DNA of 14,393 bases from NCBI GenBank assembly GCA_022706165.1, contig JAKJDA010000017.1, forward strand, positions 2,375 through 16,767, written 5' to 3'. The notes beneath the pieces are model-generated. The model ran no database searches, was not told where the DNA came from, and saw only the letters and a list, made by a program, of their open reading frames with translations. Below, piece after piece: positions 6,981 to 14,393 of this stretch. The translations under genes were made by a program, and so were the position numbers. The DNA is from Candidatus Hydrogenedentota bacterium (GTDB taxonomy: Bacteria > Hydrogenedentota > Hydrogenedentia > Hydrogenedentales > SLHB01). How positions within the stretch are numbered: position 1 is the stretch's first letter; every line of letters starts with the position of its first letter.

Positions 6981-8042
6981 TCACAACGCCGAATCGATGA
7001 ATTTCAGATTGGCCTTGGGAAACGCATAGCGCCGCAAATCGCCCCGAGCAACCCACGCAAGCGCTGTATGCCCAAGAGGGCGAGGCGTCCCAGATGCGAT
7101 CACGCAGCGATACACATGCAACGTCACGCGGAAATGCGAGTAGGCATGACGCACCGTGGCGATGCATGCGCCTACGCGAACCGCCACGCCCAATTCCTCC
7201 CGCAGTTCGCGTCTCAATGCCGCCTCGCGATCCTCGCCAGGAGCGACCTTGCCTCCGGGAAACTCCCATAGCCCCCCCAGCAAACCGCCCGCGGGCCGCT
7301 TGCCAATGAGATAGCGCCCTCGCCTGCATATCACGCCGACAACAACGTCATAATGAGGAACCATCTTCTTCGGCGCACGAACCGGACGGTCTTCCTGCGT
7401 CCCCATGCGCCGCGCCGCACAAAACGCGCGAACAGGACAAGCGTCACATCGCGGTCCGCGCGGCAAACACGTCACCGCGCCCAGTTCCATCATGGCCTGA
7501 TTGAAATCGCCCGGAGACGCAGGCGAAAGAAGCTCCTCCGCAAAACCCCACAGCCGCTTGCGCACGGACGGAGCGTCGGAACACGCAGCAATATCGAAAA
7601 GACGCGTCAATACGCGGATTACATTGCCATCGAGCACCGCGACGCGCTCGCCAAAAGCAATGCTGGCGACCGCCGCCGCCGTATACGGCCCCACGCCCGG
7701 CAACATCCTCCATTCCGCGGAAGTCACAGGGAAAACGCCGCCGCGATCATGCACAATCAGCCGCGCCGCCTTGTGCAAATTGCGCGCCCGCGTATAGTAG
7801 CCAAGACCTTCCCATTGCTTGAGCACAGCATCCAACGGAGCCGCCGCCAAGGCCTCGACGGTCGGAAACGCCGCCGCAAAACGCTCGTAATAGGGCATTC
7901 CCTGCCGCACCCGCGTTTGCTGCAAGAGAATTTCAGATAACCACACGGCATACGGATCGCGCGTGCGCCGCCACGGCAAATCGCGCGCATTCTTGCGAAA
8001 CCACGCCAGCAACGCGCGTCGAAAACGGGCAAGGTCCTCCAT
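6981..8042 (-). CDS. mutY: A/G-specific adenine DNA glycosylase with C-terminal Nudix domain
   Basis: Removes adenine mispaired with 8-oxoguanine in DNA. The protein has 353 residues. The HhH-GPD domain shows catalytic Glu38 in LSEILLQQTRV, the hairpin LPGVGPYTAAAV (114-125) and Asp138 in VLDGNV. The iron-sulfur loop C192-x6-C199-x2-C202-x5-C208 is intact. The C-terminal MutT-like domain (about 230-350) begins with YDVVVGVICRRGRYLIGKRP. It carries a complete Nudix box at 264-286 (G-x5-E-x7-REL-x-EE-x-GV), which many MutY proteins have lost. The ATG at 8042 shares one base with the TGA of the upstream oxidoreductase gene (TGATG), so translation is probably coupled. A GTG one codon earlier is possible. 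Confidence 0.95.
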   Translation of the reverse strand: MEDLARFRRALLAWFRKNARDLPWRRTRDPYAVWLSEILLQQTRVRQGMPYYERFAAAFPTVEALAAAPLDAVLKQWEGLGYYTRARNLHKAARLIVHDRGGVFPVTSAEWRMLPGVGPYTAAAVASIAFGERVAVLDGNVIRVLTRLFDIAACSDAPSVRKRLWGFAEELLSPASPGDFNQAMMELGAVTCLPRGPRCDACPVRAFCAARRMGTQEDRPVRAPKKMVPHYDVVVGVICRRGRYLIGKRPAGGLLGGLWEFPGGKVAPGEDREAALRRELREELGVAVRVGACIATVRHAYSHFRVTLHVYRCVIASGTPRPLGHTALAWVARGDLRRYAFPKANLKFIDSAL

Positions 8043-9079
8043 CACATCCGTTCAACCGTCGAAACCGCGCGCCCAGACGCAGCGGCGTCATAGATGGCCT
8101 GAATCACCTGCATGTAGCGAAGACCGTCTTCAAAACTCGGATGATAATCCTTGCCCTCGCGAATCGCGTCGATAAAATCCTGCTCCACGCGCCACTGCCG
8201 CACATCATACGCTTCGCCCGGCTCGAGGATCACCGGATCCCAAGCGCCATCCATCCCGGCAAGGAAAAGCCTGTCCAGACCGACATCGTAACGCAGCGTC
8301 CCCTTGGATCCGTAGATTTCAACCCGATCCTCGCCGTGTAAAACGCACGTGCTGATGACGCACTCCACAGGAACGCCCGTCTCCAACGTCGCAAGAAACA
8401 TCACCTGATCAGGAATCCGCACCGGAAAACGCGCCCCCAAGGCGTCCGCCCGATCCAGAGTGAACGTCTGCATCGTCGCGACCAGATCGCGCGTCCACCC
8501 AAACCAGCGATGAATCAGCTCGATATACATGCCGAGCGAACCCATGTTGAGCCCCGAAAGACGATGATCCTTGCGCCAATTCATCGGCGCAGCGGAATCC
8601 GCATACGCATCCGACATGCCCTGCGCCCGCACAAGACGCACCGCGCCTATCGCATCATCGCGCAACAAACGCGCAACCGTCGCATCCACACTGAGGCCGA
8701 AAGGAACCGGGCACACCATCGCCACGCGCCCCGAACGACGCGCAGCATCGCACATGGCGCGCGCATCGTCGAAATCCATCGCCAAGCGCGCCTGGCAAAA
8801 CACGTGCTTGCCCTGTTCCAACGCGGCCACCGAAACAGGCCTGTGCATATAGGGCCACGTGCCGACAAACACTGCGTCGAGATCGTCGCGGGCGACAAGT
8901 TCTTCCCACGAAGAACAAATATCCGGGATGCCGAACTCCCGCGCCGCCCGCTCCGAGGACTCCCGGGTGCGATTGGAAACCGCAACAACCTCAACCCCTT
9001 CGATGCGCCGCAAGCCAGGCATATGCCGCGACCGCGCAATGCCGCCCAGCCCCACGAATCCGATGCGCAGCCTCCGCAT
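8042..9079 (-). CDS. Gfo/Idh/MocA-family oxidoreductase
   Basis: A 345-residue NAD(P)-dependent sugar or cyclitol dehydrogenase-like protein. The N-terminal Rossmann fold has GFVGLGGIA (7-15) and the strand-4 segment LDAVFVGTWPYMHRPV. The C-terminal alpha/beta domain runs from about 125 to 340, including GMYIELIHRWFG, where the active-site His of the family usually sits (H190). The expected EKP tripeptide with its catalytic Lys is replaced by QAR (96-98, in VFCQARLAMD), so the usual lysine-assisted hydride transfer may be changed. AGAGGAG lies five bases before the ATG. The stop overlaps the mutY start by one base, and yhbY ends 14 bases upstream, placing it firmly in this operon. The substrate cannot be told from sequence. 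Confidence 0.9.
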   Translation of the reverse strand: MRRLRIGFVGLGGIARSRHMPGLRRIEGVEVVAVSNRTRESSERAAREFGIPDICSSWEELVARDDLDAVFVGTWPYMHRPVSVAALEQGKHVFCQARLAMDFDDARAMCDAARRSGRVAMVCPVPFGLSVDATVARLLRDDAIGAVRLVRAQGMSDAYADSAAPMNWRKDHRLSGLNMGSLGMYIELIHRWFGWTRDLVATMQTFTLDRADALGARFPVRIPDQVMFLATLETGVPVECVISTCVLHGEDRVEIYGSKGTLRYDVGLDRLFLAGMDGAWDPVILEPGEAYDVRQWRVEQDFIDAIREGKDYHPSFEDGLRYMQVIQAIYDAAASGRAVSTVERM

Positions 9080-9093
9080 GCCGTCTCCTCTCG

Positions 9094-9396
9094 CTATCCC
9101 CCCGGAAGGGTGATCCGACGATCCGCCTCATCCTCGTTCTGACGATAGAGGATGACAATGTTGCCGATGATGCCGACAATATGGGCGCCCGTGCCTTCTT
9201 CGATCCGCTGCGCCAATTCCTCGCGCTCGTCCTTGAAATCGTTGAACTTCACCTTGATAAGCTCGTGCGCGCCGAGAGCCTGACTCGCGGCCTCGATCAG
9301 GCTGTCCGAGACGCCCTGCTTGCCCACCAAAACCATGGGCTGCAACGAATGCGCCAAACCCCGCAGGTATTTGCGCTGCGCGCCGGTCAACTGCAT
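9094..9396 (-). CDS. yhbY: YhbY-type CRM-domain RNA-binding protein
   Basis: A 100-residue protein consisting of a single CRS1-YhbY (CRM) domain, which binds precursor 23S rRNA during large-subunit assembly. It opens with MQLTGAQRKYLRGLAHSL, the family's standard N-terminus, and contains the exposed loop VGKQGVSDSL (GxxG-like), followed by HELIKVKF and the closing strands IVGIIGNIVILYR. The start at 9396 is supported by AAGGAGG four bases upstream; an upstream in-frame start at 9468 would add 24 unrelated residues. The length equals that of typical bacterial YhbY. It is followed after 14 bases by the oxidoreductase gene. Confidence 0.95.
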   Translation of the reverse strand: MQLTGAQRKYLRGLAHSLQPMVLVGKQGVSDSLIEAASQALGAHELIKVKFNDFKDEREELAQRIEEGTGAHIVGIIGNIVILYRQNEDEADRRITLPGG

Positions 9397-9426
9397 ACTG
9401 CCTCCTTCTGCGCCGAAACCGCCCAG

Positions 9427-9455
9427 CGCATATGCACATAACGGGACAAACCCAA
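9427..9455 (-). promoter_or_regulatory. Possible promoter in front of yhbY
   Basis: On the - strand TTGGGT (9455-9450) is followed after 17 bases by TATGCG (9432-9427), inside the 92-base gap between the PIG-L gene stop and yhbY. The -10 is weak (four of six consensus positions), so this is only a candidate for an internal promoter separating the glycan genes from the housekeeping genes. Confidence 0.25.
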
Positions 9456-9488
9456 GCGTTCCAACCAATCAACGCACGAAAATACGAC

Positions 9489-10211
9489 CTACAACAAATG
9501 CCGGAACGCCATGAAGGCCTCCGCTGCGTCCACCGAAACCTCACGCCCGCGCACACGAGCCGTATATTCGACATTCTGCAAACTCGAATGGTGAATGCTG
9601 TCGCGCTGTTGCGACTTGTGCATCGACAACGCCCGTAACTTGTGCTCTACAAAATTCGATATATCGATATAAAAATTCGGATGAAACTTGTCGCGCTCCA
9701 GACTCCAAAACAACGACGTATTGTCATACCCCAACACCAACGGCTGAAACGGCTTTATCGACGGAACCCCTGGGCGCGCCGCCGTCCACGCCGCGCGAAA
9801 TACAGCCTCGTGATCCTGGTTATAGGACGAAACCGGAATCGCCAACATCGTCGGGCGAATACGGTCCAACGCCAGCTTGCTCTCCCGTTCCAACTTTCCG
9901 ACAAGCTCGCGCCGCGGAATCGTGTCCAGCCGAAGATGCAGTTCCGACTCGCGATACAAAATATCCCAATCATCCACGCCGAGAAATCGCATCACCTGCT
10001 CAAACTCCCCGGCTCTGTTCTCGGCGGTGACAATGCCCTCTTTTCCATCGTAATGCTTGAGGTCCCCCACCGAACATACAAGGCAATACACCTCGCCGCC
10101 CAAGCTCTTGATCCGCGCCATCGTTCCCGCGCACCCAAAACACTCATCGTCCGCATGCGGCGCAATCACCAACAAACGCTGACTGGCAAGATAAGCATCT
10201 TGTGCCGTCAC
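9489..10211 (-). CDS. PIG-L (LmbE-like) family deacetylase
   Basis: A 240-residue zinc-dependent N-deacetylase of the GlcNAc-PI/LmbE/BshB/MshB superfamily. Residues 12-30 read LLVIAPHADDECFGCAGTM: H19 and D22 are expected zinc ligands and D21 the general base, with Ala replacing the common Pro of the HPDDE motif. A third zinc ligand is probably H134 in NQDHEAV. The GTG at 10211 is preferred over in-frame ATGs at 10229 and 10253 because AGGAG lies seven bases before it and because the fold starts right after it. There is no signal peptide. It lies 153 bases downstream of a GT4 gene; GT4 plus PIG-L pairs make N-deacetylated amino-sugar conjugates in mycothiol, bacillithiol and GPI pathways, so removal of an N-acetyl group added by a neighbour is a reasonable inference. 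Confidence 0.88.
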   Translation of the reverse strand: MTAQDAYLASQRLLVIAPHADDECFGCAGTMARIKSLGGEVYCLVCSVGDLKHYDGKEGIVTAENRAGEFEQVMRFLGVDDWDILYRESELHLRLDTIPRRELVGKLERESKLALDRIRPTMLAIPVSSYNQDHEAVFRAAWTAARPGVPSIKPFQPLVLGYDNTSLFWSLERDKFHPNFYIDISNFVEHKLRALSMHKSQQRDSIHHSSLQNVEYTARVRGREVSVDAAEAFMAFRHLL

Positions 10212-10218
10212 AATGGAT

Positions 10219-10223
10219 CTCCT
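10219..10223 (-). promoter_or_regulatory. Ribosome binding site fixing the PIG-L deacetylase start
   Basis: AGGAG on the - strand, seven bases before the GTG at 10211. The two upstream ATG codons have no comparable site. Confidence 0.65.
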
Positions 10224-10286
10224 CAACATTCCGGTTACAAACCCCGCCGTCATTGCGACCGTAGCAAAACAAAGGGCCTACCGTTT

Positions 10287-10348
10287 TTTCGACAGAACCT
10301 ACAGAATGAGGAAAAACTGTTCTCGCCCCTTCCTCAATCCTGTCGAAA
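10287..10348. repeat. Nested inverted repeat between GT4 and PIG-L genes
   Basis: The outer arms TTTCGACAG (10287-10295) and CTGTCGAAA (10340-10348) are perfectly complementary over 9 bases. Inside them TGAGGAA (10307-10313) and TTCCTCA (10330-10336) form a second perfect 7-base stem around a 16-base loop. Read in the direction of the genes (- strand), the 3' arm is followed by A, not T, so it does not fit a simple intrinsic terminator. It could be a leader structure of the deacetylase mRNA, a processing or attenuation element, or an operator. Confidence 0.6.
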
Positions 10349-10364
10349 CGCTTCCTTCCATCGC

Positions 10365-11525
10365 TCACAGCGACTTCGCGCGTATCAATTCCTCATACAA
10401 CGACTCAATCTTCCGCACCATCGTCTCGATGCCATACCGGGGCGCAACGTGACCGCGCGCTGCCATACCCATCCGATGGCGCAGGCCGGCGTCCTGCACA
10501 AGCCCAAGGATGTTGCACGCCAACGCCTGCGCATTGCGCGGCGGCGTCAGCAACCCCGTTACGCCATCGTGCACAATATTCGGCACGCCGCCCACTGCCG
10601 TCGCAACAGCAGGCACGCCCGCCGCGCCGCATTCCAACAGCACGCGCCCCATCCCCTCATTGATCGACGGCAACACGAAAATATCCAGCGCGGCAAGCAC
10701 GTCCGGCAGATCATCGCGAAACCCCAGAAAACGAAATCGATCGCCCATGTCCGCCGCCTGCGCGCGCAATACGCGCTCCAACGGACCCCGCCCCGCCAAC
10801 AGCATGCGCGCATGCGGCGCCTGGACGCACACAAGCCGCGCCGCCTCGACAAAATACGCAAAACCCTTCACCGGTTCAAGACGCCCCGCCGCCCCAATCA
10901 GCGCCTCATCGCGCCCATACCCCAACGCCGCGCGCATCGCATCGCGATTACGAATTGCGGCCTCGAAAGGCTCCATATCTATCCCGCTGAAAATATCCAC
11001 ATATTGATCGGGCCGCCCGATTCTCTCCGCCAAGTGCTCCTCGACGCCCTGCGGCGTCAGCGCGATGATCCGGTCCGTCCATTTCGCCGCCCGACGCTCC
11101 AGCCGCACAAACAGACGCGTCAAAGGAACCGGGAAATAGCCGTCAAACACATGCCCATGCGGCGTGTGCACGACAATCGGCGTTCCCGCCCTTGCCGCCG
11201 CCCAACGCCCCAAATAACCGGCTTTCGACGTATGCGTATGAACAATGTCATAACGGCCCTTCCGAATAAGCCGCTCAAGTTGATGCAACGCGCGCACATC
11301 GCGCCACGGAACCAACGGACGAACCAAATCCGGAACCCGCACAATACCAACGCCATACGACGCGGCCTTATCCTCGATGCTCGCCTCGCCGCCTACAATC
11401 CGCCCGCACAACAGATCAACCTCGTACCGGCCGCGGTCATGCAAACGCGCCGTATGCAACGTATTTTCCTGCGCGCCGCCCTGGCATAAACGGGTGATGA
11501 TATGCGCGACGCGAATACGCCTCAT
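10365..11525 (-). CDS. GT4 family glycosyltransferase
   Basis: A 386-residue GT-B fold retaining glycosyltransferase, expected to move a sugar from a nucleotide-sugar to a lipid-linked or soluble acceptor at the inner face of the membrane. The N-terminal acceptor domain has the glycine loop LCQGGAQE (13-20) and DIVHTHTSKAGYLGR, then TPHGHVFDGYFP (121-132), typical of exopolysaccharide/O-antigen GT4 enzymes. The donor domain has GAAGRLEPVKG (211-221) and the E-x7-E motif at E290 to E298. There is no membrane helix or signal peptide. The ATG overlaps the stop of the preceding GT4 gene by four bases (ATGA), with GGGGGAG about five bases upstream, so the two are translationally coupled. It is the last gene of the coupled cassette. 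Donor and acceptor are unknown. Confidence 0.92.
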   Translation of the reverse strand: MRRIRVAHIITRLCQGGAQENTLHTARLHDRGRYEVDLLCGRIVGGEASIEDKAASYGVGIVRVPDLVRPLVPWRDVRALHQLERLIRKGRYDIVHTHTSKAGYLGRWAAARAGTPIVVHTPHGHVFDGYFPVPLTRLFVRLERRAAKWTDRIIALTPQGVEEHLAERIGRPDQYVDIFSGIDMEPFEAAIRNRDAMRAALGYGRDEALIGAAGRLEPVKGFAYFVEAARLVCVQAPHARMLLAGRGPLERVLRAQAADMGDRFRFLGFRDDLPDVLAALDIFVLPSINEGMGRVLLECGAAGVPAVATAVGGVPNIVHDGVTGLLTPPRNAQALACNILGLVQDAGLRHRMGMAARGHVAPRYGIETMVRKIESLYEELIRAKSL

Positions 11526-12652
11526 CGCCGCTCCCCCACCTCCGCCATCAGCCTTCTCGCAAATGCGGTCCAGTTAAGCTCTCGCGTCACGCGCGCACGG
11601 CCCGCTTCGCCCAGCCGTCGCGCCAAGGCAGAGTCGGTCAACACGCGCACCACCGCATCCGCAACCGCATCGGCGTCGGTCGGATCGACGAGCAATCCGG
11701 TCTCCCCATCGGCGACGGCATCGCACACCCCCCCCGAACGTCCCGCCACAACAGGCTTGGCATACGCCTGCGCCTCCGCAAAAACAAGACCGAATCCCTC
11801 CACCTGCCCCCCCTCGCCCTGCCCCGTCGGCAACGCAAATACGTCGCAAATCGCATACAGCGCCGCAATCTCCTCATCGGACAAACGCCCTGGAAACACC
11901 GCATGATCGCGCACGCCCAACGCATTGGCCAAACGCGCCGCCTTGTGCAACATCGGCCCTTGTCCAACCATGACCAACACCGCATCCGGAACCTGCGCCA
12001 AAATTTTCGGCAACGCCGCAACAAGCGTCACGTGACCCTTGCGGCGGACAAAACGCCCCACGGCGAGGACAACGCGACGGCCCTCGAGCACATACCGGTG
12101 TCGCATCGCATTCAGCGCGTCTTGTTCGAACGCAATTGGCCTTGGCGCTCCGGGCAGGACAAGCGCGACATGGCCGCGCGCGACGCCAAACGACTCCAGA
12201 GCATCGCGCGTGAACCGGCTGATGGCGATCGTCACGCACGACTTCCGGTACAAAAGCCGCAACAGACCCGGCAAAGGCCATGCGTGCGCAAACTTCATGA
12301 ACTCGTAGGCATAGGCAAAAGTCACATAGGGCACGCCATACACGACGCGCCCCAGCAATCCAAGCAGGCCGCCGTAGGCGATATTGATGGCCAACGCCAC
12401 ATCATGCCGCCGCACGCGAGGCCACGCATACAACAAAAAAGGAAGCGCGCGCAGCCATCCAAGGCCATAACCGCGAAATCGGATCACGCGCATGGGCTGC
12501 GCCTCGTCGAATTCTTCCTGCCCGGGGAAATAGGGCGCCACGACCGTCACTTCGTGCCCAAGCTCACAAAGCTCGAGCGCGGTCTGATACGCGACCGTGC
12601 TGATCCCCCCTTCGATAGGCGGGAAATCCACGGTAGGGATCAGCACCCTCAC
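11522..12652 (-). CDS. GT4 family glycosyltransferase (PimA/PimB-like)
   Basis: A 376-residue GT-B glycosyltransferase. The N-terminus MRVLIPTVDFPPIEGGISTV contains the donor-phosphate glycine loop. TIAISRFTRDAL (141-152) closes the first domain. The second domain has VLAVGRFVRRKGH (195-207) and the E-x7-E motif at E285 to E293, followed by RSGGVCDAVADGETGLL. The GTG start overlaps the carbamoyltransferase stop (GTGA) and has no ribosome binding site of its own, so it depends on re-initiation. The start is supported because the family begins at this residue. Together with the next GT4 gene it suggests two consecutive sugar additions in one pathway. It is soluble, presumably peripheral to the membrane. 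Specificity cannot be read from the sequence. Confidence 0.92.
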   Translation of the reverse strand: MRVLIPTVDFPPIEGGISTVAYQTALELCELGHEVTVVAPYFPGQEEFDEAQPMRVIRFRGYGLGWLRALPFLLYAWPRVRRHDVALAINIAYGGLLGLLGRVVYGVPYVTFAYAYEFMKFAHAWPLPGLLRLLYRKSCVTIAISRFTRDALESFGVARGHVALVLPGAPRPIAFEQDALNAMRHRYVLEGRRVVLAVGRFVRRKGHVTLVAALPKILAQVPDAVLVMVGQGPMLHKAARLANALGVRDHAVFPGRLSDEEIAALYAICDVFALPTGQGEGGQVEGFGLVFAEAQAYAKPVVAGRSGGVCDAVADGETGLLVDPTDADAVADAVVRVLTDSALARRLGEAGRARVTRELNWTAFARRLMAEVGERR

Positions 12653-14337
12653 CGCTTGACCACCACGCAGCCGCCCATGACAAGCGCATCCATTCCCGTG
12701 CTATAAAAGCAGCGAACCGCGTCCGCGGGCGTATGCACGATCGGCTCCCCCATTACGTTGAACGACGTGTTCAGCACCATGGGCACGCCGCGACGGCGCT
12801 CGAAGGCCTCGATCAACCGGTAATACAGCGGGTCCGCATCGCGCGACACCGTTTGCACGCGCGCCGTGCCGTCGATATGCGTGATCGCCGGAACCTTGCT
12901 CCGCTGCTCCGGCTTGACCGGATGCACAAACAACATAAACGGCGAAGACGCGCACCCCTCGAAAAACTCGCCCGCGCGTTCCTCCAAACAACTCGGCGCA
13001 AAAGGCCGGAATTCCTCGCGATGCTTCACGCACTTGTTGATGAGGTCTTTCATGTCGGGCCTCGTCGGATCCGCAAGAATGCTCCGCCCGCCCAATGCAC
13101 GCGGCCCGAACTCCATGCGCCCCTGATACCATCCAACGATGCGCCCCTCGGCAAGCAGATCCGCCGCGCGCTCCACAACGTCCTGCGGCCGTTCATACGG
13201 AATCTTCGTCATATCCAAAAACTCGCGAATGGCCGCGTCGCCAAATTCAGGTCCAAGACGCGCCGAATTCATGACGTAACTGCGCGGCGCGCCCGTCATC
13301 GCATGGTGCAACTGAAACGCGGCGCCGATAGCGATGCCGTCATCGCCCGCCGCAGGCTGCACGAAAATGCGTTCAAACGGCCCCTCACGCAGGAGCCGCC
13401 CATTCATCGAACAATTCAGCGCGACGCCGCCCGCCATACACAGGTCCTTGAGTCCAGTTTCCTTATGCAGCGAATGTGCAAGCGCGAGCACGCTTTCTTC
13501 TAGCACCGTCTGCACGGACGCCGCGATATTTTGGTGGCGCGTCTCAATGGGCTCGCCCTTCTTACGCGGCGGTCCAAAGCGGTCGATGAACTTCTTCGAG
13601 AAATATCCGCACCGCGACCCCGGCAGGTAATGACATGCCAACCAGGACAGGTCGATCGAGTAGCTCCCATTCGATTGAGCGCGAATGATCCTGCGGAATT
13701 CGTCGAGATACTCCGGCTCACCATAGGACGCCAGGCCCATCACCTTATATTCGTCGGACGCGCGCCGAAAACCGAGGTAGTCCGTGATCGCGGTATAGAA
13801 AACGCCCAACGAATTGGGATAGCGCTCCGCGAACAGCCTGCGAATGCGCGTCCCCTCCCCCATGCCCGCCCAGGTGACGTCCCACTCCCCGATGTAATCA
13901 ATCGTGAGCAATGCAGCCTTCTCAAAAGGACTCACCAGGAACGCGCTGGCCGCGTGCGCGGGGTGATGCTCCATGAAATGCAAGCGCGTCTTCTTGCCGC
14001 ACAACGCCTTCATGCCAAACACGTATTGCGCGTTGTGCGCGACCTCGTACGCCATATAGGACGCTGCATATCGAGGGCTTTGGAAAAACGTGGAAAGACG
14101 ATAGGGCAACCGTTTCAATAAACGCTGCCCCGGACGCATATAGCAGCCGATATAATCCACATCGTCGGCTGACAACCCTGCGGCATCGAGACAATACTGC
14201 ACCGCCAGACGCGGCACGCCCCCCTGATGTTTCACGCGCGACAGTCGCTCTTCCGCAACCGCCGCCGCCAACACGCCATCGCACACCAACGCCGCCGCCG
14301 AATCATGCGAATAGCCGCCAATCCCCAAAATATTCAT
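12649..14337 (-). CDS. NodU/CmcH-type O-carbamoyltransferase
   Basis: A 562-residue enzyme expected to transfer a carbamoyl group from carbamoyl phosphate, via carbamoyl-adenylate, to a hydroxyl of a sugar or natural product. The N-terminal Kae1-like domain begins ILGIGGYSHDSAAALV and has the metal-binding HHPAHAASAF (H124/H128), VMGLASYGEPEY, and MAGGVALNCSMNGRL, then PAAGDDGIAIGAA. The C-terminal YrdC-like domain contains EFGPRALGGRSILADPTRPD (409-428) and FRPFAPS. The segment after the first beta unit reads LLTIDYIGEWD, where relatives usually have Gly after the Asp. Length is normal for the family. The ATG at 14337 is the natural N-terminus; a GGGAGG lies about 11 bases upstream, which is long spacing. 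It is the first gene of a cassette with two GT4 enzymes, suggesting carbamoylation of their glycan. Confidence 0.94.
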   Translation of the reverse strand: MNILGIGGYSHDSAAALVCDGVLAAAVAEERLSRVKHQGGVPRLAVQYCLDAAGLSADDVDYIGCYMRPGQRLLKRLPYRLSTFFQSPRYAASYMAYEVAHNAQYVFGMKALCGKKTRLHFMEHHPAHAASAFLVSPFEKAALLTIDYIGEWDVTWAGMGEGTRIRRLFAERYPNSLGVFYTAITDYLGFRRASDEYKVMGLASYGEPEYLDEFRRIIRAQSNGSYSIDLSWLACHYLPGSRCGYFSKKFIDRFGPPRKKGEPIETRHQNIAASVQTVLEESVLALAHSLHKETGLKDLCMAGGVALNCSMNGRLLREGPFERIFVQPAAGDDGIAIGAAFQLHHAMTGAPRSYVMNSARLGPEFGDAAIREFLDMTKIPYERPQDVVERAADLLAEGRIVGWYQGRMEFGPRALGGRSILADPTRPDMKDLINKCVKHREEFRPFAPSCLEERAGEFFEGCASSPFMLFVHPVKPEQRSKVPAITHIDGTARVQTVSRDADPLYYRLIEAFERRRGVPMVLNTSFNVMGEPIVHTPADAVRCFYSTGMDALVMGGCVVVKR

Positions 14338-14393
14338 GCAGGGAAGACCCTCCCAGCCACACGAAAAAACTTCTTAAAAACACGCAACCAGCA

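Noticed and set aside
5152..7029. A 625-codon open frame on the + strand opposite the acetylesterase and rimO start
   Set aside because: It is antisense to genes with clear catalytic motifs, has an Arg/His/Pro-rich composition with no recognisable domain, and is explained by GC-rich codon structure.
6820..7329. N-terminal extension of the acetylesterase frame
   Set aside because: It overlaps the conserved Nudix end of mutY, its residues match nothing in the family, and a strong AAAGGAG supports the ATG at 6819.
10212..10253. Upstream ATG starts for the PIG-L deacetylase
   Set aside because: Neither ATG has a ribosome binding site; the GTG at 10211 does, and it matches the family N-terminus.
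9642..11489. A 615-codon open frame on the + strand opposite PIG-L and a GT4 gene
   Set aside because: It is antisense to two well-supported enzymes, has low-complexity Arg/His/Gln content and no family motif.

Overview
The window is GC-rich bacterial chromosome, densely packed with ordinary protein genes, two tRNA genes and no phage, IS or CRISPR signatures. The host is probably an uncultured Gram-negative-type lineage. Gfo/Idh/MocA oxidoreductase, sialate-O-acetylesterase and PIG-L genes beside a BldC/MerR-HTH receiver protein are reminiscent of PVC-group or Hydrogenedentota-like genomes, but this assignment is only a guess.

Left part (+ strand, 1-4105): the 3' two-thirds of purF (Fe-S type amidophosphoribosyltransferase), a SAM methyltransferase with C-terminal TPRs, and a GAF-GGDEF diguanylate cyclase. 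Two sigma70-like promoters follow in tandem and drive tRNA-Phe(GAA) and tRNA-Thr(CGT). Next come a protein with an N-terminal BldC/MerR-like helix-turn-helix and a C-terminal receiver domain, and a 27-residue, almost entirely hydrophobic micropeptide gene with a good ribosome binding site.

Right part (- strand, read from 14337 down to 4133): a NodU/CmcH-type carbamoyltransferase and two GT4 glycosyltransferases are joined by 4-nt stop/start overlaps, so they form one translationally coupled cassette. A 153-nt gap containing a nested inverted repeat leads to a PIG-L (LmbE-like) deacetylase. Then follow yhbY (ribosome assembly), a Gfo/Idh/MocA oxidoreductase, mutY (adenine glycosylase with an intact Nudix signature), a SASA-family acetylesterase and rimO (S12 methylthiotransferase). 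As written, rimO is split into two frames at a 16-nt GC palindrome.

How the genes work together: the carbamoyltransferase, the two GT4 enzymes and the deacetylase look like a small glycan or glycolipid decoration set (glycosylate, de-N-acetylate, carbamoylate). The tail of the - strand run is housekeeping (ribosome biogenesis/modification, oxidative DNA repair) interleaved with two carbohydrate enzymes. The diguanylate cyclase and the HTH-receiver protein flanking the tRNAs are signalling genes, but no link between them is proven.

Across the window the + strand is C-rich relative to G whichever strand is coding. This points to replication-linked strand asymmetry rather than a gene-by-gene effect. 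I found no clearly undescribed multi-gene system. The best leads are the micropeptide, the HTH-receiver protein, the split rimO, the MutY Nudix box and the glycan cassette.
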